DNA of 64,000 nt from Methylovirgula ligni (GTDB taxonomy: Bacteria > Pseudomonadota > Alphaproteobacteria > Rhizobiales > Beijerinckiaceae). The position numbers and the translations under genes were made by a program. The notes beneath the pieces were generated by a model that ran no database searches, had not been told where the DNA came from, and saw only the letters and a program-made list of their open reading frames with translations. The stretch is from assembly GCF_004135935.1 (NCBI RefSeq), contig NZ_CP025086.1:496001-560000 (forward strand), read 5' to 3'. Positions 35,086 to 44,170 of the stretch are shown here, one piece after another (positions within the stretch are counted from its first letter, which is position 1; every line of letters starts with the position of its first letter).

Positions 35086-36915
35086 TTAGGGCATCTCCGC
35101 GCCAGATGCGAGGCCGCCTCGATCATCGATAGGAGCTCCGGCCGAGGCCGGACGGCGCCCAAAGAAAGCGGTCCTCGGTGCTTCTTCGGCCTCAAATCCT
35201 GCGCGAGCCCTGATGACGTCCCGCCAGGCGAGATAGCCGACGATTTGCCGGCTCTCGCGCGAGATCACGGCGAGATGGCCGATATCGGTCGCCGCGAGAC
35301 GCGCCGCGACACGCTCGAGATATTCGTCCGGATAAGCCACGGGCAGCTCAGCGCCCGCAAGGAGTTCAGCCAGATTTGTCGCGCGCTGACGCCCCGCGCG
35401 CCGCCAGCGCAAGACGGTCGGCGGATCGACGATCCCGAGCACTTTATTTTCAGCATCGACAACCGGAAAGCTCGGATGCGCCGTCGTTGGCGCGGTCAGA
35501 AAACGTGCGGCTTCGTGCAAGGTCATCGTTTCGGGCAGCGTTTCGACCGGGCATGTCATCACATCGCGCACCCGCGCCAGGGCGAAGGAATCGACACTGT
35601 ATTCACAAACGAGGTGATGGCCCCGGCGCGTAATCTTCTCGGTGAGGATCGAGCGGCGCATTAAAAGCACCGTCACCGCATAGGCCGTCGCGCAAGCCGT
35701 CAGCAGCGGCAGCAGAGCGTGGAGATCGCCCGTCAATTCGACCGCGAAGAATGTCGCCGTCAAAGGCACGCGCATGGCCCCGCTCATCGTCGCCGCCATG
35801 CCGAGCAACGCGCAAAATGCGGGGGATTGGTCCGGCATGACCCACGACAGGGCCGCACCCGCCGCGCCGCCCATCATCAACAGCGGGGCGAGAACGCCGC
35901 CTGATGTACCGGAACCGAGCGCGACCGACCAGATGACGGCTTTCACGACAAGCAGGAGCAGCAGGACTTTCAGCGCAAGTTGGCCTTGCAGCATCGCTGC
36001 GATGTTTTCGTAGCCGACGCCGAGTGCGCGCGGCTCGATGAGGCCGCCGAGGCCGACAACGAGACCGCCGAGCATTGGCCACCACATCCAATGGATCGGC
36101 AGCTTCATGAAAAAATCCTCCCAGCGATAGACAAGCTGCGAGAGGATGCAGGCAAGGAAGCCGGCCACGACGCCGAGGACGACCCAGGTGACGAGCCCAA
36201 TCAGCGAAATCTCGCTGACGCCCGCGAAAGGAAAGAGCGGGCCCGGCATATGCAGCGCGGTGCGCGCCACGGCGGCCGTGACGGCGGCGACCACCACCGG
36301 GACGAAGCTGCGCGGACGCCACTCGAACAGCAGCAATTCGACGCCGAGCATCACGGCGGCGATAGGCGTCCCGAAAACAATGGTCATTCCCGCCGCTGCG
36401 CCGCCGACGAGCAGCGTCTTGCGCTCGGCGTCGCTCACTGGCAGCATTTGCGCGATGAGCGAGCCAATGGCGCCGCCGGTCATGATGATCGGCCCTTCCG
36501 CGCCGAACGGGCCGCCGGTACCGATGACGATCGCCGAGGACAGCGGCTTGAGGATCGCGACCTTGGGATCGAGGCGCGAGCGGCCCAGCAGGATCGCCTC
36601 GATCGCCTCGGGAATGCCGTGGCCGCGAATCTTCTCGCTGCCGTAGCGCGCCATGAGCCCTACAATGAACGCGCCAGCAACCGGGATCAGGACAGACCAC
36701 GGCCCCAGATGCGCCGACCCAAGTTTGAGATCGGCAAAGCTGAATTGGCCGAAATAGGCGATATTGGTCGCCAATCGGATCAGCTTGAGAAGCGCCAGCC
36801 CCGCCGCGACCCCTGCCAGCGCTACGGGCACGGCCAGGGCGGCAATCGCGAGAATACGCGGCCCTGCGGAAAAGTCGGAGAGGGGGCGATCGCTTGTCGG
36901 CACAGCAGATTTCAT
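35086..36915 (-). CDS. CLC family chloride channel/transporter with C-terminal CBS pair
   Basis: 609 residues, ATG 36915. Voltage-gated ClC fold (about 60-430): GHGIPEAIEAI replaces the usual GSGIP, GAEGPIIMTGGAIGS keeps the gating Glu, and GTSGGVLAPLLMMGGAAGA is the GxFxP-region filter. Two CBS domains follow (about 455-590). The retained gating Glu leaves open both channel and H+/Cl- antiporter behaviour. Divergent from a marR gene, with an operator-like palindrome between the starts. Confidence 0.9.
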   Translation of the reverse strand: MKSAVPTSDRPLSDFSAGPRILAIAALAVPVALAGVAAGLALLKLIRLATNIAYFGQFSFADLKLGSAHLGPWSVLIPVAGAFIVGLMARYGSEKIRGHGIPEAIEAILLGRSRLDPKVAILKPLSSAIVIGTGGPFGAEGPIIMTGGAIGSLIAQMLPVSDAERKTLLVGGAAAGMTIVFGTPIAAVMLGVELLLFEWRPRSFVPVVVAAVTAAVARTALHMPGPLFPFAGVSEISLIGLVTWVVLGVVAGFLACILSQLVYRWEDFFMKLPIHWMWWPMLGGLVVGLGGLIEPRALGVGYENIAAMLQGQLALKVLLLLLVVKAVIWSVALGSGTSGGVLAPLLMMGGAAGAALSWVMPDQSPAFCALLGMAATMSGAMRVPLTATFFAVELTGDLHALLPLLTACATAYAVTVLLMRRSILTEKITRRGHHLVCEYSVDSFALARVRDVMTCPVETLPETMTLHEAARFLTAPTTAHPSFPVVDAENKVLGIVDPPTVLRWRRAGRQRATNLAELLAGAELPVAYPDEYLERVAARLAATDIGHLAVISRESRQIVGYLAWRDVIRARAGFEAEEAPRTAFFGRRPASAGAPIDDRGGLASGAEMP

Positions 36916-36958
36916 GGATGAAAGGGCAAATTCGATTGAAGCGAAGAGCGCGGATATA

Positions 36959-36973
36959 TATCGTATTACGATA
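36959..36973. promoter_or_regulatory. perfect palindrome, candidate MarR operator
   Basis: TATCGTA-T-TACGATA, 7-bp perfect arms around one base, midway between the CLC start (36915, minus) and the marR start (37001, plus). MarR proteins bind 15-20 bp palindromes of this kind and usually repress their own and the divergent gene. Confidence 0.7.
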
Positions 36974-37000
36974 CTATTTGCGGTGCAAGCGAGGCTGCTG

Positions 37001-37438
37001 ATGACGGAAGAGAAAAGGCGCGAAGAACTGAAAAGCCCGCTGCGGCCCACGCAGGAGGACTATGAGGCGCTTTCGGATTTTCGTTATTCGATCCGCTGTT
37101 TTCTGGAATTCAGCGAAAACGCCGCACGCAACGCCGGGCTGACGCCGCAACAGCATCAAGCTTTGCTGGCGGTGCGCGGATTTCCGCCGGGCACGGCGGT
37201 GACGATCGGCGATCTGGCCGAGCGGCTGCGCATCCGTCATCACAGTGCGGTCGAACTGGTGGATCGGCTGGTCGATGCCGACCTGCTGCTGCGCCGGCCA
37301 GACGCGCTCGACAACCGCCGCGTTCTCCTCAGCCTCAGTGACGCCGCCGCCGATATTCTGTCGCAACTCTCGGCGGTTCATCTCGACGAGCTGTCGCGGC
37401 TCCGCCCAGTCCTGAAAGGAATCCTGCGGCGCATTTAG
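37001..37438 (+). CDS. MarR family transcriptional regulator
   Basis: 145 residues, ATG 37001. Winged helix: LTPQQHQALLAVRGFPPGTAVTIGDLAERLRIRHHSAVELVDRLVDADLLLRRPDALDNRRVLLSLS carries the recognition helix and the DxRR wing (D-N-R-R). The earlier in-frame starts run into the CLC promoter and are unlikely. Likely autoregulated and controlling the divergent CLC gene; ligand unknown. Confidence 0.88.
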   Translation: MTEEKRREELKSPLRPTQEDYEALSDFRYSIRCFLEFSENAARNAGLTPQQHQALLAVRGFPPGTAVTIGDLAERLRIRHHSAVELVDRLVDADLLLRRPDALDNRRVLLSLSDAAADILSQLSAVHLDELSRLRPVLKGILRRI

Positions 37439-37580
37439 CTGCTCCGCCGCGACGGCGCACCCAACGCGCTGATATCACTGGTAAACTCGAAGCGGATTTG
37501 CCAAAGTCGGCGATGAAGCTGGCAAGGGTCGCGATTTGCTTATATGTGAGACGCCCCATGCGGGGCGCGATGAAGAGCAG

Positions 37581-38885
37581 ATGAAGAAAGATCTCGACCT
37601 CAAACTCGTGCGCAATGACGAGCCGGCCAACATCCGCGCCGTGATGCTGTCGCTTGGCCAGGCGGCGCGCAAAGCCGCGCATCTGCTCGCCCTCGCCCCG
37701 GCCGACGCCAAGAACACGGCGCTTCTCGTCGCCGCGCGCGAAATCCGCGAAAAGGCCGAAAAAATCCTCGCCGCCAATGCGCGCGATGTCGCCGAGGCGC
37801 GCGCTCACGGCCTCACCGACGCCTTTCTCGAACGGCTGACGCTCGACGCCAAGCATGTCGACGGCATGGCCAGGGGCCTTGAGGAAATCGCCGCTCTGCC
37901 TGATCCGGTCGGGCGCGTCCTGGCGCGGTTCGAGCGGCCGAACGGTCTCATCATCGAGCGCGTCGCGACGCCGCTTGGTGTCATCGGCGTGATTTTCGAG
38001 AGCCGCCCCTCGGTCGCCGTCGATGCCGGCGCGCTCTGCCTCAAATCCGGCAATGCCGCGATCCTGCGCGGCGGCTCGGAAAGCTTCCATTCGGTTTCGC
38101 TGATCCATGAATGCCTGCTCGCCGGGCTCCGCGCCGCGGACCTGCCGCTGGCGGCGATCACGCTTGTGCCGGTGAAGGACCGCGCCGCGGTCGGCGAAAT
38201 GCTCACCGGCCTCGGCGGCAATCTCGACGTCATCGTGCCGCGCGGCGGCCGCAGCCTGGTCGCGCGGGTCGAGGCGGAGGCGCGCGTACCCGTCTTCGCC
38301 CATCTCGAAGGGCTTGTGCATATCTACGTCGATCGCGCCGCCGATCTCGGAAAGGCGCTCACGATCCTGCGCAACTCGAAACTCCGGCGCACCAGCGTCT
38401 GCGGCGCGGCGGAGACGCTGCTCGTCGATCGCGCCGGCGCTGCGACGCATCTTGCCCCGCTCGTCAAAATGCTGCTCGACGCCGGCTGCGAAGTGCGCGG
38501 CGATACGGCAACGCAAGCCGTTGATGCACGCGCGAAGCCGGCGACGGACGAGGATTGGTCGAGCGAATATCTCGACGCCATCATTTCCGTGCGGGTCGTC
38601 GATGGGCTCGACGGCGCGCTGGCGCATATCGCGACTTATGGCTCGCATCACACCGATTGCATCATTACCGAAGACAATGTGGCAGCGGACCGTTTCCTAC
38701 GCGAAGTCGATTCCGCCATCGTCATCCACAATGCCTCGACGCAATTCGCCGATGGCGGCGAATTCGGATTCGGCGGCGAGATCGGCATTGCGACCGGCCG
38801 GATGCACGCGCGCGGCCCCGTCGGCCTCGAACAATTGACCTCATTCAAATATCGCATCCACGGCTCTGGCCAGACCCGGCCTTAA
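37581..38885 (+). CDS. proA: glutamate-5-semialdehyde dehydrogenase (gamma-glutamyl phosphate reductase)
   Basis: 434 residues; reduces glutamyl-5-phosphate to the semialdehyde in proline synthesis. Rossmann/ALDH-like, with [33 protein letters not shown] and the catalytic Cys in [18 protein letters not shown] 37581 follows GAAGAG. Proline partner proB is 14.7 kb upstream. nadD follows after 9 bases. Confidence 0.96.
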   Translation: MKKDLDLKLVRNDEPANIRAVMLSLGQAARKAAHLLALAPADAKNTALLVAAREIREKAEKILAANARDVAEARAHGLTDAFLERLTLDAKHVDGMARGLEEIAALPDPVGRVLARFERPNGLIIERVATPLGVIGVIFESRPSVAVDAGALCLKSGNAAILRGGSESFHSVSLIHECLLAGLRAADLPLAAITLVPVKDRAAVGEMLTGLGGNLDVIVPRGGRSLVARVEAEARVPVFAHLEGLVHIYVDRAADLGKALTILRNSKLRRTSVCGAAETLLVDRAGAATHLAPLVKMLLDAGCEVRGDTATQAVDARAKPATDEDWSSEYLDAIISVRVVDGLDGALAHIATYGSHHTDCIITEDNVAADRFLREVDSAIVIHNASTQFADGGEFGFGGEIGIATGRMHARGPVGLEQLTSFKYRIHGSGQTRP

Positions 38886-38894
38886 GGGCAGCGC

Positions 38895-39497
38895 GTGACG
38901 TCAATCTCCGAACTGCCGCCACATGCCCCGGGGCTGAAAGTCGGACTGTTCGGCGGCAGTTTCGATCCCGCGCACGAGGGCCATCGCCAGGCAAGTCTTC
39001 TCGCCCTCCGGCGGCTCGGGCTTGATCGCGTCTGGTGGCTGGTAAGCCCCGGCAATCCGCTCAAGGATACGAACGCCCTGCCCGCGCTCGCCACGCGAAT
39101 CGCGGCGGCAAAAAAGATCGCGCCCGACCGGCGCATCGTCGTCACCGGCTTGGAAGCGGCGATCGGCGCGCGATTCACCTATCAAACCATTCTCTATCTC
39201 AAGACGCGCTGCCCCGGCGTCCATTTCGTCTGGATCATGGGCGCCGACAATCTCGCGAGCTTCGAGCGCTGGAAACATTGGCGGACCATCGCCGCCAATG
39301 TCCCGATCGCGATCATCGACCGGCCGGGCTCGACGCTCTCAGCGACGCATTCCCCGGCGGCCCTCGCGCTGGCGCGCTATCGCCATGACGAAAGCGATGG
39401 TCAGGTGTTTCCGCTCGCAAAGCCGCCCGCGCTGATCTTTCTGCACGGCCCGCGCTCGGACCTGTCATCGACGGCGCTGCGCGGCGAAGGGAAGTAA
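38895..39497 (+). CDS. nadD: nicotinate-nucleotide adenylyltransferase
   Basis: 200 residues, GTG start at 38895 with AAGGGCA upstream. Adenylylates nicotinate mononucleotide in NAD synthesis. Has the nucleotidyltransferase signature GGSFDPAHEGHRQAS and the C-terminal LSSTALR (SSTxxR). Follows proA by 9 bases. The usual next gene rsfS is 21.5 kb away. Confidence 0.95.
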   Translation: MTSISELPPHAPGLKVGLFGGSFDPAHEGHRQASLLALRRLGLDRVWWLVSPGNPLKDTNALPALATRIAAAKKIAPDRRIVVTGLEAAIGARFTYQTILYLKTRCPGVHFVWIMGADNLASFERWKHWRTIAANVPIAIIDRPGSTLSATHSPAALALARYRHDESDGQVFPLAKPPALIFLHGPRSDLSSTALRGEGK

Positions 39498-39501
39498 AGC
39501 C

Positions 39502-40167
39502 TCACAAATATTGCGCGAAGAAATCCAGCGTCCGCTGCCGGGCCAGCGTGGCGCTATCCGCATCGTAGGCAGCGCGGTCGTTACAGTTGAAGCCGTGATT
39601 GGCCGGATAGATATGGATGGCGATGTCCGGATGCGCGCGGCGGATCTTCTCGATATCGGCGAGCGGAATGCTTTTATCCTGGTCGCCGAAATGCAGCATC
39701 ACCGGGCAGCACAACTGCCCGGGCGGCAGAGCCGCGATGCCCGAGCCGTAATAGCCGACCGCGGCCGCCAGACCTTCGACATGCTGGGCCGCGGCGAAGG
39801 CGAGCGTGCCGCCCCAGCAATAGCCGACGATGCCGACAGCGCCAAAAACCTTGGCCGCATCCACGGCGGCGGCGATATCGGCGAGCGTATCTTCGTGCTT
39901 TGTTTTCGCGCGGATGGCGACGCCCCTGGCGACATCGTCGCTCTCATAGCCAAGTTCGACACCCGGCTCGACGCGATCGAACAGGGCCGGCGCGACAGCA
40001 TGATATCCATGCGCGGCGAAATCGTCGGCAACGCTGCGGACATGCCGGTTGACGCCGAAAATCTCCTGCAGGACGACGAGCCCGGCGCGAGCAATACCTT
40101 TCGGCGCAGCCTCGTAAGCGCCGATGGTCACGCCGTCCTTCGCCGTCAGCTCACTCCATTTACCCAT
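39502..40167 (-). CDS. dienelactone hydrolase family protein
   Basis: 221 residues from ATG 40167. Alpha/beta-hydrolase with a Cys nucleophile in GIVGYCWGGTLAF, Asp in FGDQDKSIP and His in PANHGF, the dienelactone hydrolase triad. It overlaps the folK stop by 8 bases, so it is probably expressed with folP-folK. Substrate unknown; not part of a visible chloroaromatic pathway. Confidence 0.87.
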   Translation of the reverse strand: MGKWSELTAKDGVTIGAYEAAPKGIARAGLVVLQEIFGVNRHVRSVADDFAAHGYHAVAPALFDRVEPGVELGYESDDVARGVAIRAKTKHEDTLADIAAAVDAAKVFGAVGIVGYCWGGTLAFAAAQHVEGLAAAVGYYGSGIAALPPGQLCCPVMLHFGDQDKSIPLADIEKIRRAHPDIAIHIYPANHGFNCNDRAAYDADSATLARQRTLDFFAQYL

Positions 40168-40663
40168 GATCTTCGCCCCATTTCTCGATGCCGTCGCGAG
40201 GAATCGCTGTGGCCGCCTCTGCCACCGAGCGCCCATCGAGCACCAAATGAGGTGCGATCTCAGCCAGCGGGACGAGAACGAAGGCGCGATTGAAGAGTTC
40301 CTTGTGCGGCAGGACGAGATTGTCCGAGACAAGCGACGTGCTGCCGTAGAACAGAATATCGATATCGATCAGCCGCGGCCCCCAGCGCACCGTTTTGGTG
40401 CGGCCCATTTCCGCTTCGATCTTCTTCACCGCCGCCAGCAGCGCCTCGGCGCTCAGTGCCGTCCGCGCCAGAGCGCAGGCATTGGCGAAGGGCGCCTGAT
40501 CCGCATAGCCCCAGGGCGCCGTCTTGTAGATCGACGACACCTTGATGATCTCGACGGCATCGCTCGCCTTCAACAGACGCAGGGCCGCACGGATATTGCC
40601 CGCCGCATCACCGATATTGCTGCCGAGGCCAAGACCAATCTCGGTAAGACCGATCTCCGTCAT
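40160..40663 (-). CDS. folK: 2-amino-4-hydroxy-6-hydroxymethyldihydropteridine pyrophosphokinase
   Basis: HPPK of folate synthesis, 167 residues. Shows LGLGSNIGDAAGNI, the FANACALA segment and RWGPRLIDIDILFYG (the conserved (R)xPRxxDxD motif), then LPHKELFNRAFVL. Overlaps folP by 4 bases upstream and the hydrolase downstream. folB, often between folP and folK, is absent here. Confidence 0.95.
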   Translation of the reverse strand: MTEIGLTEIGLGLGSNIGDAAGNIRAALRLLKASDAVEIIKVSSIYKTAPWGYADQAPFANACALARTALSAEALLAAVKKIEAEMGRTKTVRWGPRLIDIDILFYGSTSLVSDNLVLPHKELFNRAFVLVPLAEIAPHLVLDGRSVAEAATAIPRDGIEKWGEDHG

Positions 40664-41487
40664 GGCGCGCCCGGCGTGCGCGCGATGGCATCGAACACTT
40701 TGAATGCTGCGACATGTTCCGCGACATCATGCACGCGGAAGATCGAAGCGCCGCGCGTCGCGGCGATGATATTCGTCGCGATCGTGCCGATCAGCCGCTC
40801 GTCGACGCCGGCGCCAAGGATCGGCGCGAACAGGCTTTTGCGCGACACGCCGACAAGCAGCGGCAGGCCGTAATCCTTGAAATGATCGAGATCGCGCAAG
40901 GCGGTTACATTCTGGTCCTTGGTCTTGCCGAAGCCGATGCCCGGATCAAGGATGAGATGCGCGCGCGGAATGCCCGCTTTCTCGGCCAGCGCCAGCGAAT
41001 GATCGAAAAAGCGGCGCATGTCGCTGAGAATATCGCGCGCCGGATCGACGTCCTCGCGATTGTGCATGATAACCGCCGCCGCGCCGCCTTCGGCCACAGC
41101 ATCGGCCATCTCCGGGTCGCGCTGCAAACCCCAGACATCGTTGATGACAGCGACGCCATCGGCAATGGCGGCGCGGGCGACCGCCGCCTTGGAGGTGTCG
41201 ATCGAGACCGGCAGCGGCGTCGCCTGGACAATATCGGCGAGCATCGGCTTGAGCCGCGCCAGTTCCTCCGCGACCGGTACGGGCACATGGCCCGGACGGG
41301 TCGATTCGGCCCCGACATCGATAATATCGGCGCCCTCGGCCGCGAGCTTTTGGGCATGTGCGACAGCCGCATCATGCGCCTGAAACCTGCCGCCGTCGGA
41401 GAAGGAATCCGGCGTGACGTTGAGAATGCCCATGATCGCCGAACGCCCGGCGATCAAAGCGAGAAATTGGTCACGCTTTTTCTGCAT
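40660..41487 (-). CDS. folP: dihydropteroate synthase
   Basis: 275 residues; joins pterin pyrophosphate to p-aminobenzoate. Motifs: MGILNVTPDSFSDGGRF, VGAESTRPGH, INDVWGL, LILDPGIGFGKTKDQN and GVSRKSL; terminal RVHDVAEHV. Start ATG 41487. First gene of folP-folK-hydrolase on the minus strand. Confidence 0.96.
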   Translation of the reverse strand: MQKKRDQFLALIAGRSAIMGILNVTPDSFSDGGRFQAHDAAVAHAQKLAAEGADIIDVGAESTRPGHVPVPVAEELARLKPMLADIVQATPLPVSIDTSKAAVARAAIADGVAVINDVWGLQRDPEMADAVAEGGAAAVIMHNREDVDPARDILSDMRRFFDHSLALAEKAGIPRAHLILDPGIGFGKTKDQNVTALRDLDHFKDYGLPLLVGVSRKSLFAPILGAGVDERLIGTIATNIIAATRGASIFRVHDVAEHVAAFKVFDAIARTPGAP

Positions 41488-41528
41488 CGCGCTTCAATAA
41501 GCGAGCCGGCGCCCGCCGTCGAGGGTTC

Positions 41529-42719
41529 CTATTTCGCCGGCGTGGCCGCCAATGGGGCGCCCGAGAGACCGACGTTCCAAATCCGCGCCGTCGTGTCGAA
41601 AGACGCGGTGAGGACATGCTGTCCGTCGGGGCTGAACTTCGCGCGTACGACCTCGCCGCCGTGGCCGGTCAGGAGCAGTTGCGGCGCGCCGCTCGCCGCG
41701 TCCCACACCCGCGCCGTCGAATCATATGCGGCCGTGGCGATGCGCTTGTCGTCCGGGCTGAAGCTTGCCGACATGATCGCGCGGTGGTGCCCGAGCAATG
41801 TCACCAGTCTGGTGCCGGTCTTCACGTCCCAGACGATTCCGCTTTTGTCGCTCGATCCGGTGACAATCTTGCTGCCGTCATTGCTGAAGACGGCAAACTC
41901 GACGGCGCGCGTATGACCGAGCAAAGTCTCGGCCAGCGCGCCTGTGCGGGCGTTCCAGATCCGCGCCGTCTTGTCGCTCGACGCGGTGGCGATGAGCCGC
42001 CCGTCAGGGCTGAAGCTGACGCCGGTGACGATGCCATTGTGGCCCGTCAGCGTATAGCGCAGCGTGCCCGTACTGGAATCCCAGACGCGCGCCGTGCGAT
42101 CGGCGGAAGCCGTCGCCACGCGCAGCCCGTCGGGGCTGAAAACCGCATGCATGACCGGGCCGGTGTGGCCGGTGAGCGTCTCCAGCAGGGCGCCGTTCGA
42201 AGCATCCCAGATTTTCGCCGTTCCGTCGCGCGAGGCGGTGACGACGAATTTGCCGTCGCGGCTATATTCGGCGTCTTCGAGCGGGTCGGTATGGCCTTTC
42301 AACGTCAGCAGGACCTTGCCGGTCGCGACGTCCCAGATTTTCGCCGTCGAATCCTGCGCCGAGGTCAGGACATGCTTGCCATCGGGGCTAAATCGCGCCG
42401 TCCGTAAAGCTTCGGTGTGGCCGCGCAAAACCTGAAGTGGAACGCCGTTGGTGGCGTTCCAAATTCGCGCCGTCTTATCACTCGACGCGGTCACGATCTC
42501 GCTGCCGTCCGGGCTATAGGTTGCATCGGTCAGATCGGCCGAGTGCCCGATGAGCTGAATGTACTGCAGCCGGGCCTGGTCCGCCCGGCTGGCCGTGGCG
42601 AGCCCCAAGGCGAGGCTCGCGGCGACCAGAACGAAAACGCAGAAAAACGAAATCAGGTGGAATGCATCGAGGGTTTTGAACGGCCCCCCGCAGCCGTCGA
42701 CAGTTTTTTTATGGGCCAT
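41529..42719 (-). CDS. WD40 repeat beta-propeller, membrane-anchored
   Basis: 396 residues. One hydrophobic segment near residues 23-42 (LISFFCVFVLVAASLALGLA), then eight WD40 units with the GH...SPDG...TAS.D.TARIWD pattern. An eight-unit propeller is expected, probably facing the periplasm. It lies 46 bases after a small secreted gene and is the last gene of the xox locus, but partners are unknown. Eight near-identical units suggest recent repeat duplication. Protein-protein scaffold by family. Confidence 0.88.
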   Translation of the reverse strand: MAHKKTVDGCGGPFKTLDAFHLISFFCVFVLVAASLALGLATASRADQARLQYIQLIGHSADLTDATYSPDGSEIVTASSDKTARIWNATNGVPLQVLRGHTEALRTARFSPDGKHVLTSAQDSTAKIWDVATGKVLLTLKGHTDPLEDAEYSRDGKFVVTASRDGTAKIWDASNGALLETLTGHTGPVMHAVFSPDGLRVATASADRTARVWDSSTGTLRYTLTGHNGIVTGVSFSPDGRLIATASSDKTARIWNARTGALAETLLGHTRAVEFAVFSNDGSKIVTGSSDKSGIVWDVKTGTRLVTLLGHHRAIMSASFSPDDKRIATAAYDSTARVWDAASGAPQLLLTGHGGEVVRAKFSPDGQHVLTASFDTTARIWNVGLSGAPLAATPAK

Positions 42720-42765
42720 TGGCGTGGTCCTTTTCGCTTTGGACCTATTGTGTCACCTCACCTTA

Positions 42766-43149
42766 TCAGCGCGGCTTGGTGCAATCGATGAGTTCCTTCT
42801 TCTCGATCGAGAAAATCTTGCCTTCGACGACCTTGACAGATTTGGCAAAGCAGATGCCGCCATCCTTGTAGCTCAGGCGCGCATCATAGGTTCCGGTCGC
42901 CACATCCTTGATCGTCAGGCGCTCGTCGTCGTCAACGGAATCGTCCGAATCGTTCTTGCATTGATCCGGTCCCCAATTCGTGGTGCCGGCCGGCGCCAAC
43001 TCGAATTTGACGACCGTGTCGCCGGTGATGTTCCAGAATTTCGTCCTCGGCGCCGCATGGGCGAACGCGGCAAAGAAAACCGCGGCGCAGGCGAAACTCG
43101 AGATCGCCAGGATGGCCCGTGTCGAAGATTTCGCGCGCTTTCCAAGCAT
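42766..43149 (-). CDS. small secreted acidic protein in the xox locus
   Basis: 127 residues with a signal peptide (ILAISSFACAAVFFAAFAHAA). The mature part contains WNITGDTVVKFELAPAGTTNWGPD, then the Asp-rich stretch NDSDDSVDDDER at 66-77, and Cys 64, 100 and 123. Resembles small secreted beta-sandwich proteins with an N-x-T and W-G-x-D pattern, but the Asp density here is unusual. It sits between two propeller genes (25 and 46 bases). A metal-binding or adaptor role is inference only. Confidence 0.65.
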   Translation of the reverse strand: MLGKRAKSSTRAILAISSFACAAVFFAAFAHAAPRTKFWNITGDTVVKFELAPAGTTNWGPDQCKNDSDDSVDDDERLTIKDVATGTYDARLSYKDGGICFAKSVKVVEGKIFSIEKKELIDCTKPR

Positions 43150-43174
43150 GTTCCCATCCCTTGTCTTCTTAAGT

Positions 43175-44155
43175 TTACGGCCGGATCGTCAGCCCCCAGG
43201 GCAGACGCCCGACCGGGACCGATTTCAGCGGCCTGAGCGAAGCGACATCGACGACCGTTATGTCATTGGTCTCGCCGTTGGCGGAATAGATGGTCGAACC
43301 GTCCGGGCTGAGCGCCGTATGCCAGGGCCGCTGGCCGACGAGCACGTAATCGATGACATTGTAATTCGACGTATCGACCACGGCGAGACGGTTCGCCTTG
43401 CCGAGAGAGATGAAGGCGCGCTTGCCGTCCTTCGTGAAAGTGATGCCGACGGGGGAAATCAATTCCGGCCGGACACCGGGAATGCTGAAATGGACGACAT
43501 TGAGGATCTTATAGGTCTTGGCGTCAATGACGGAGACGCTGCCGCCAACCTCCGACGTCACCCAGACCTTGGAACCGTCGGCCGTGAATTCGGCATAGCG
43601 CGGCCGCGAATCGACGAGGATATTGGCGAGAACCTTATAGGTCTTGGTATCGATGAAATGCGCCATGCTGGTCGATTCTGACGTGGCGACGACGATGCCG
43701 CCGCCGGGGCTCACGGCCATGCCCTCCGGCTCGACGCCGATCGGCACCTCTTGAATGGTATTGCCGGTCTTGAAGTCCATGATCGTGACGAGGCTGTCGT
43801 CTTCATTGGCGACGTAGAGAATCTTGCCTGTCGGATCGATATTGAGAAGCTCCGGATCAGAGCCGGAATCGAGCTTGCGCGTGACCGCGAATGTGTTGGC
43901 GTCGATGATCGCAAGCTGGCCGTCATCGCCGAGACAGACGATGATGTTCTTGTGATCGGGCGTGATGATGATGCCGCGCGGCCTGTGGCCGACCTGGATG
44001 GTCTTGATGACTTTCAGGCTCTCGCTATCGACGACGGAAACAGTATCGTCCTTCTCATTCGAGACGAAGATCGCTGCCGCGCAGGCCTCGCCGATCGCCG
44101 TCGCGAGAAAGAGCGCGACAAAGCCGAAGAGAGAGATTTTGCGAATTGTATTCAT
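43175..44155 (-). CDS. quinoprotein-associated YVTN beta-propeller protein
   Basis: 326 residues with a signal peptide (LFGFVALFLATAIGEACA). YVTN/40-residue repeats throughout (IFVSNEKDDTVSVVDSES, GHRPRGIIITPD, YVANEDDSLVTIMDF), about seven units. Matches the PQQ-dependent catabolism-associated beta-propeller family found next to quinoprotein dehydrogenases. Periplasmic. It is 15 bases downstream of the binding-protein gene, so they are co-transcribed. Confidence 0.9.
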   Translation of the reverse strand: MNTIRKISLFGFVALFLATAIGEACAAAIFVSNEKDDTVSVVDSESLKVIKTIQVGHRPRGIIITPDHKNIIVCLGDDGQLAIIDANTFAVTRKLDSGSDPELLNIDPTGKILYVANEDDSLVTIMDFKTGNTIQEVPIGVEPEGMAVSPGGGIVVATSESTSMAHFIDTKTYKVLANILVDSRPRYAEFTADGSKVWVTSEVGGSVSVIDAKTYKILNVVHFSIPGVRPELISPVGITFTKDGKRAFISLGKANRLAVVDTSNYNVIDYVLVGQRPWHTALSPDGSTIYSANGETNDITVVDVASLRPLKSVPVGRLPWGLTIRP

Positions 44156-44170
44156 CGCCGGGTTTCACTC

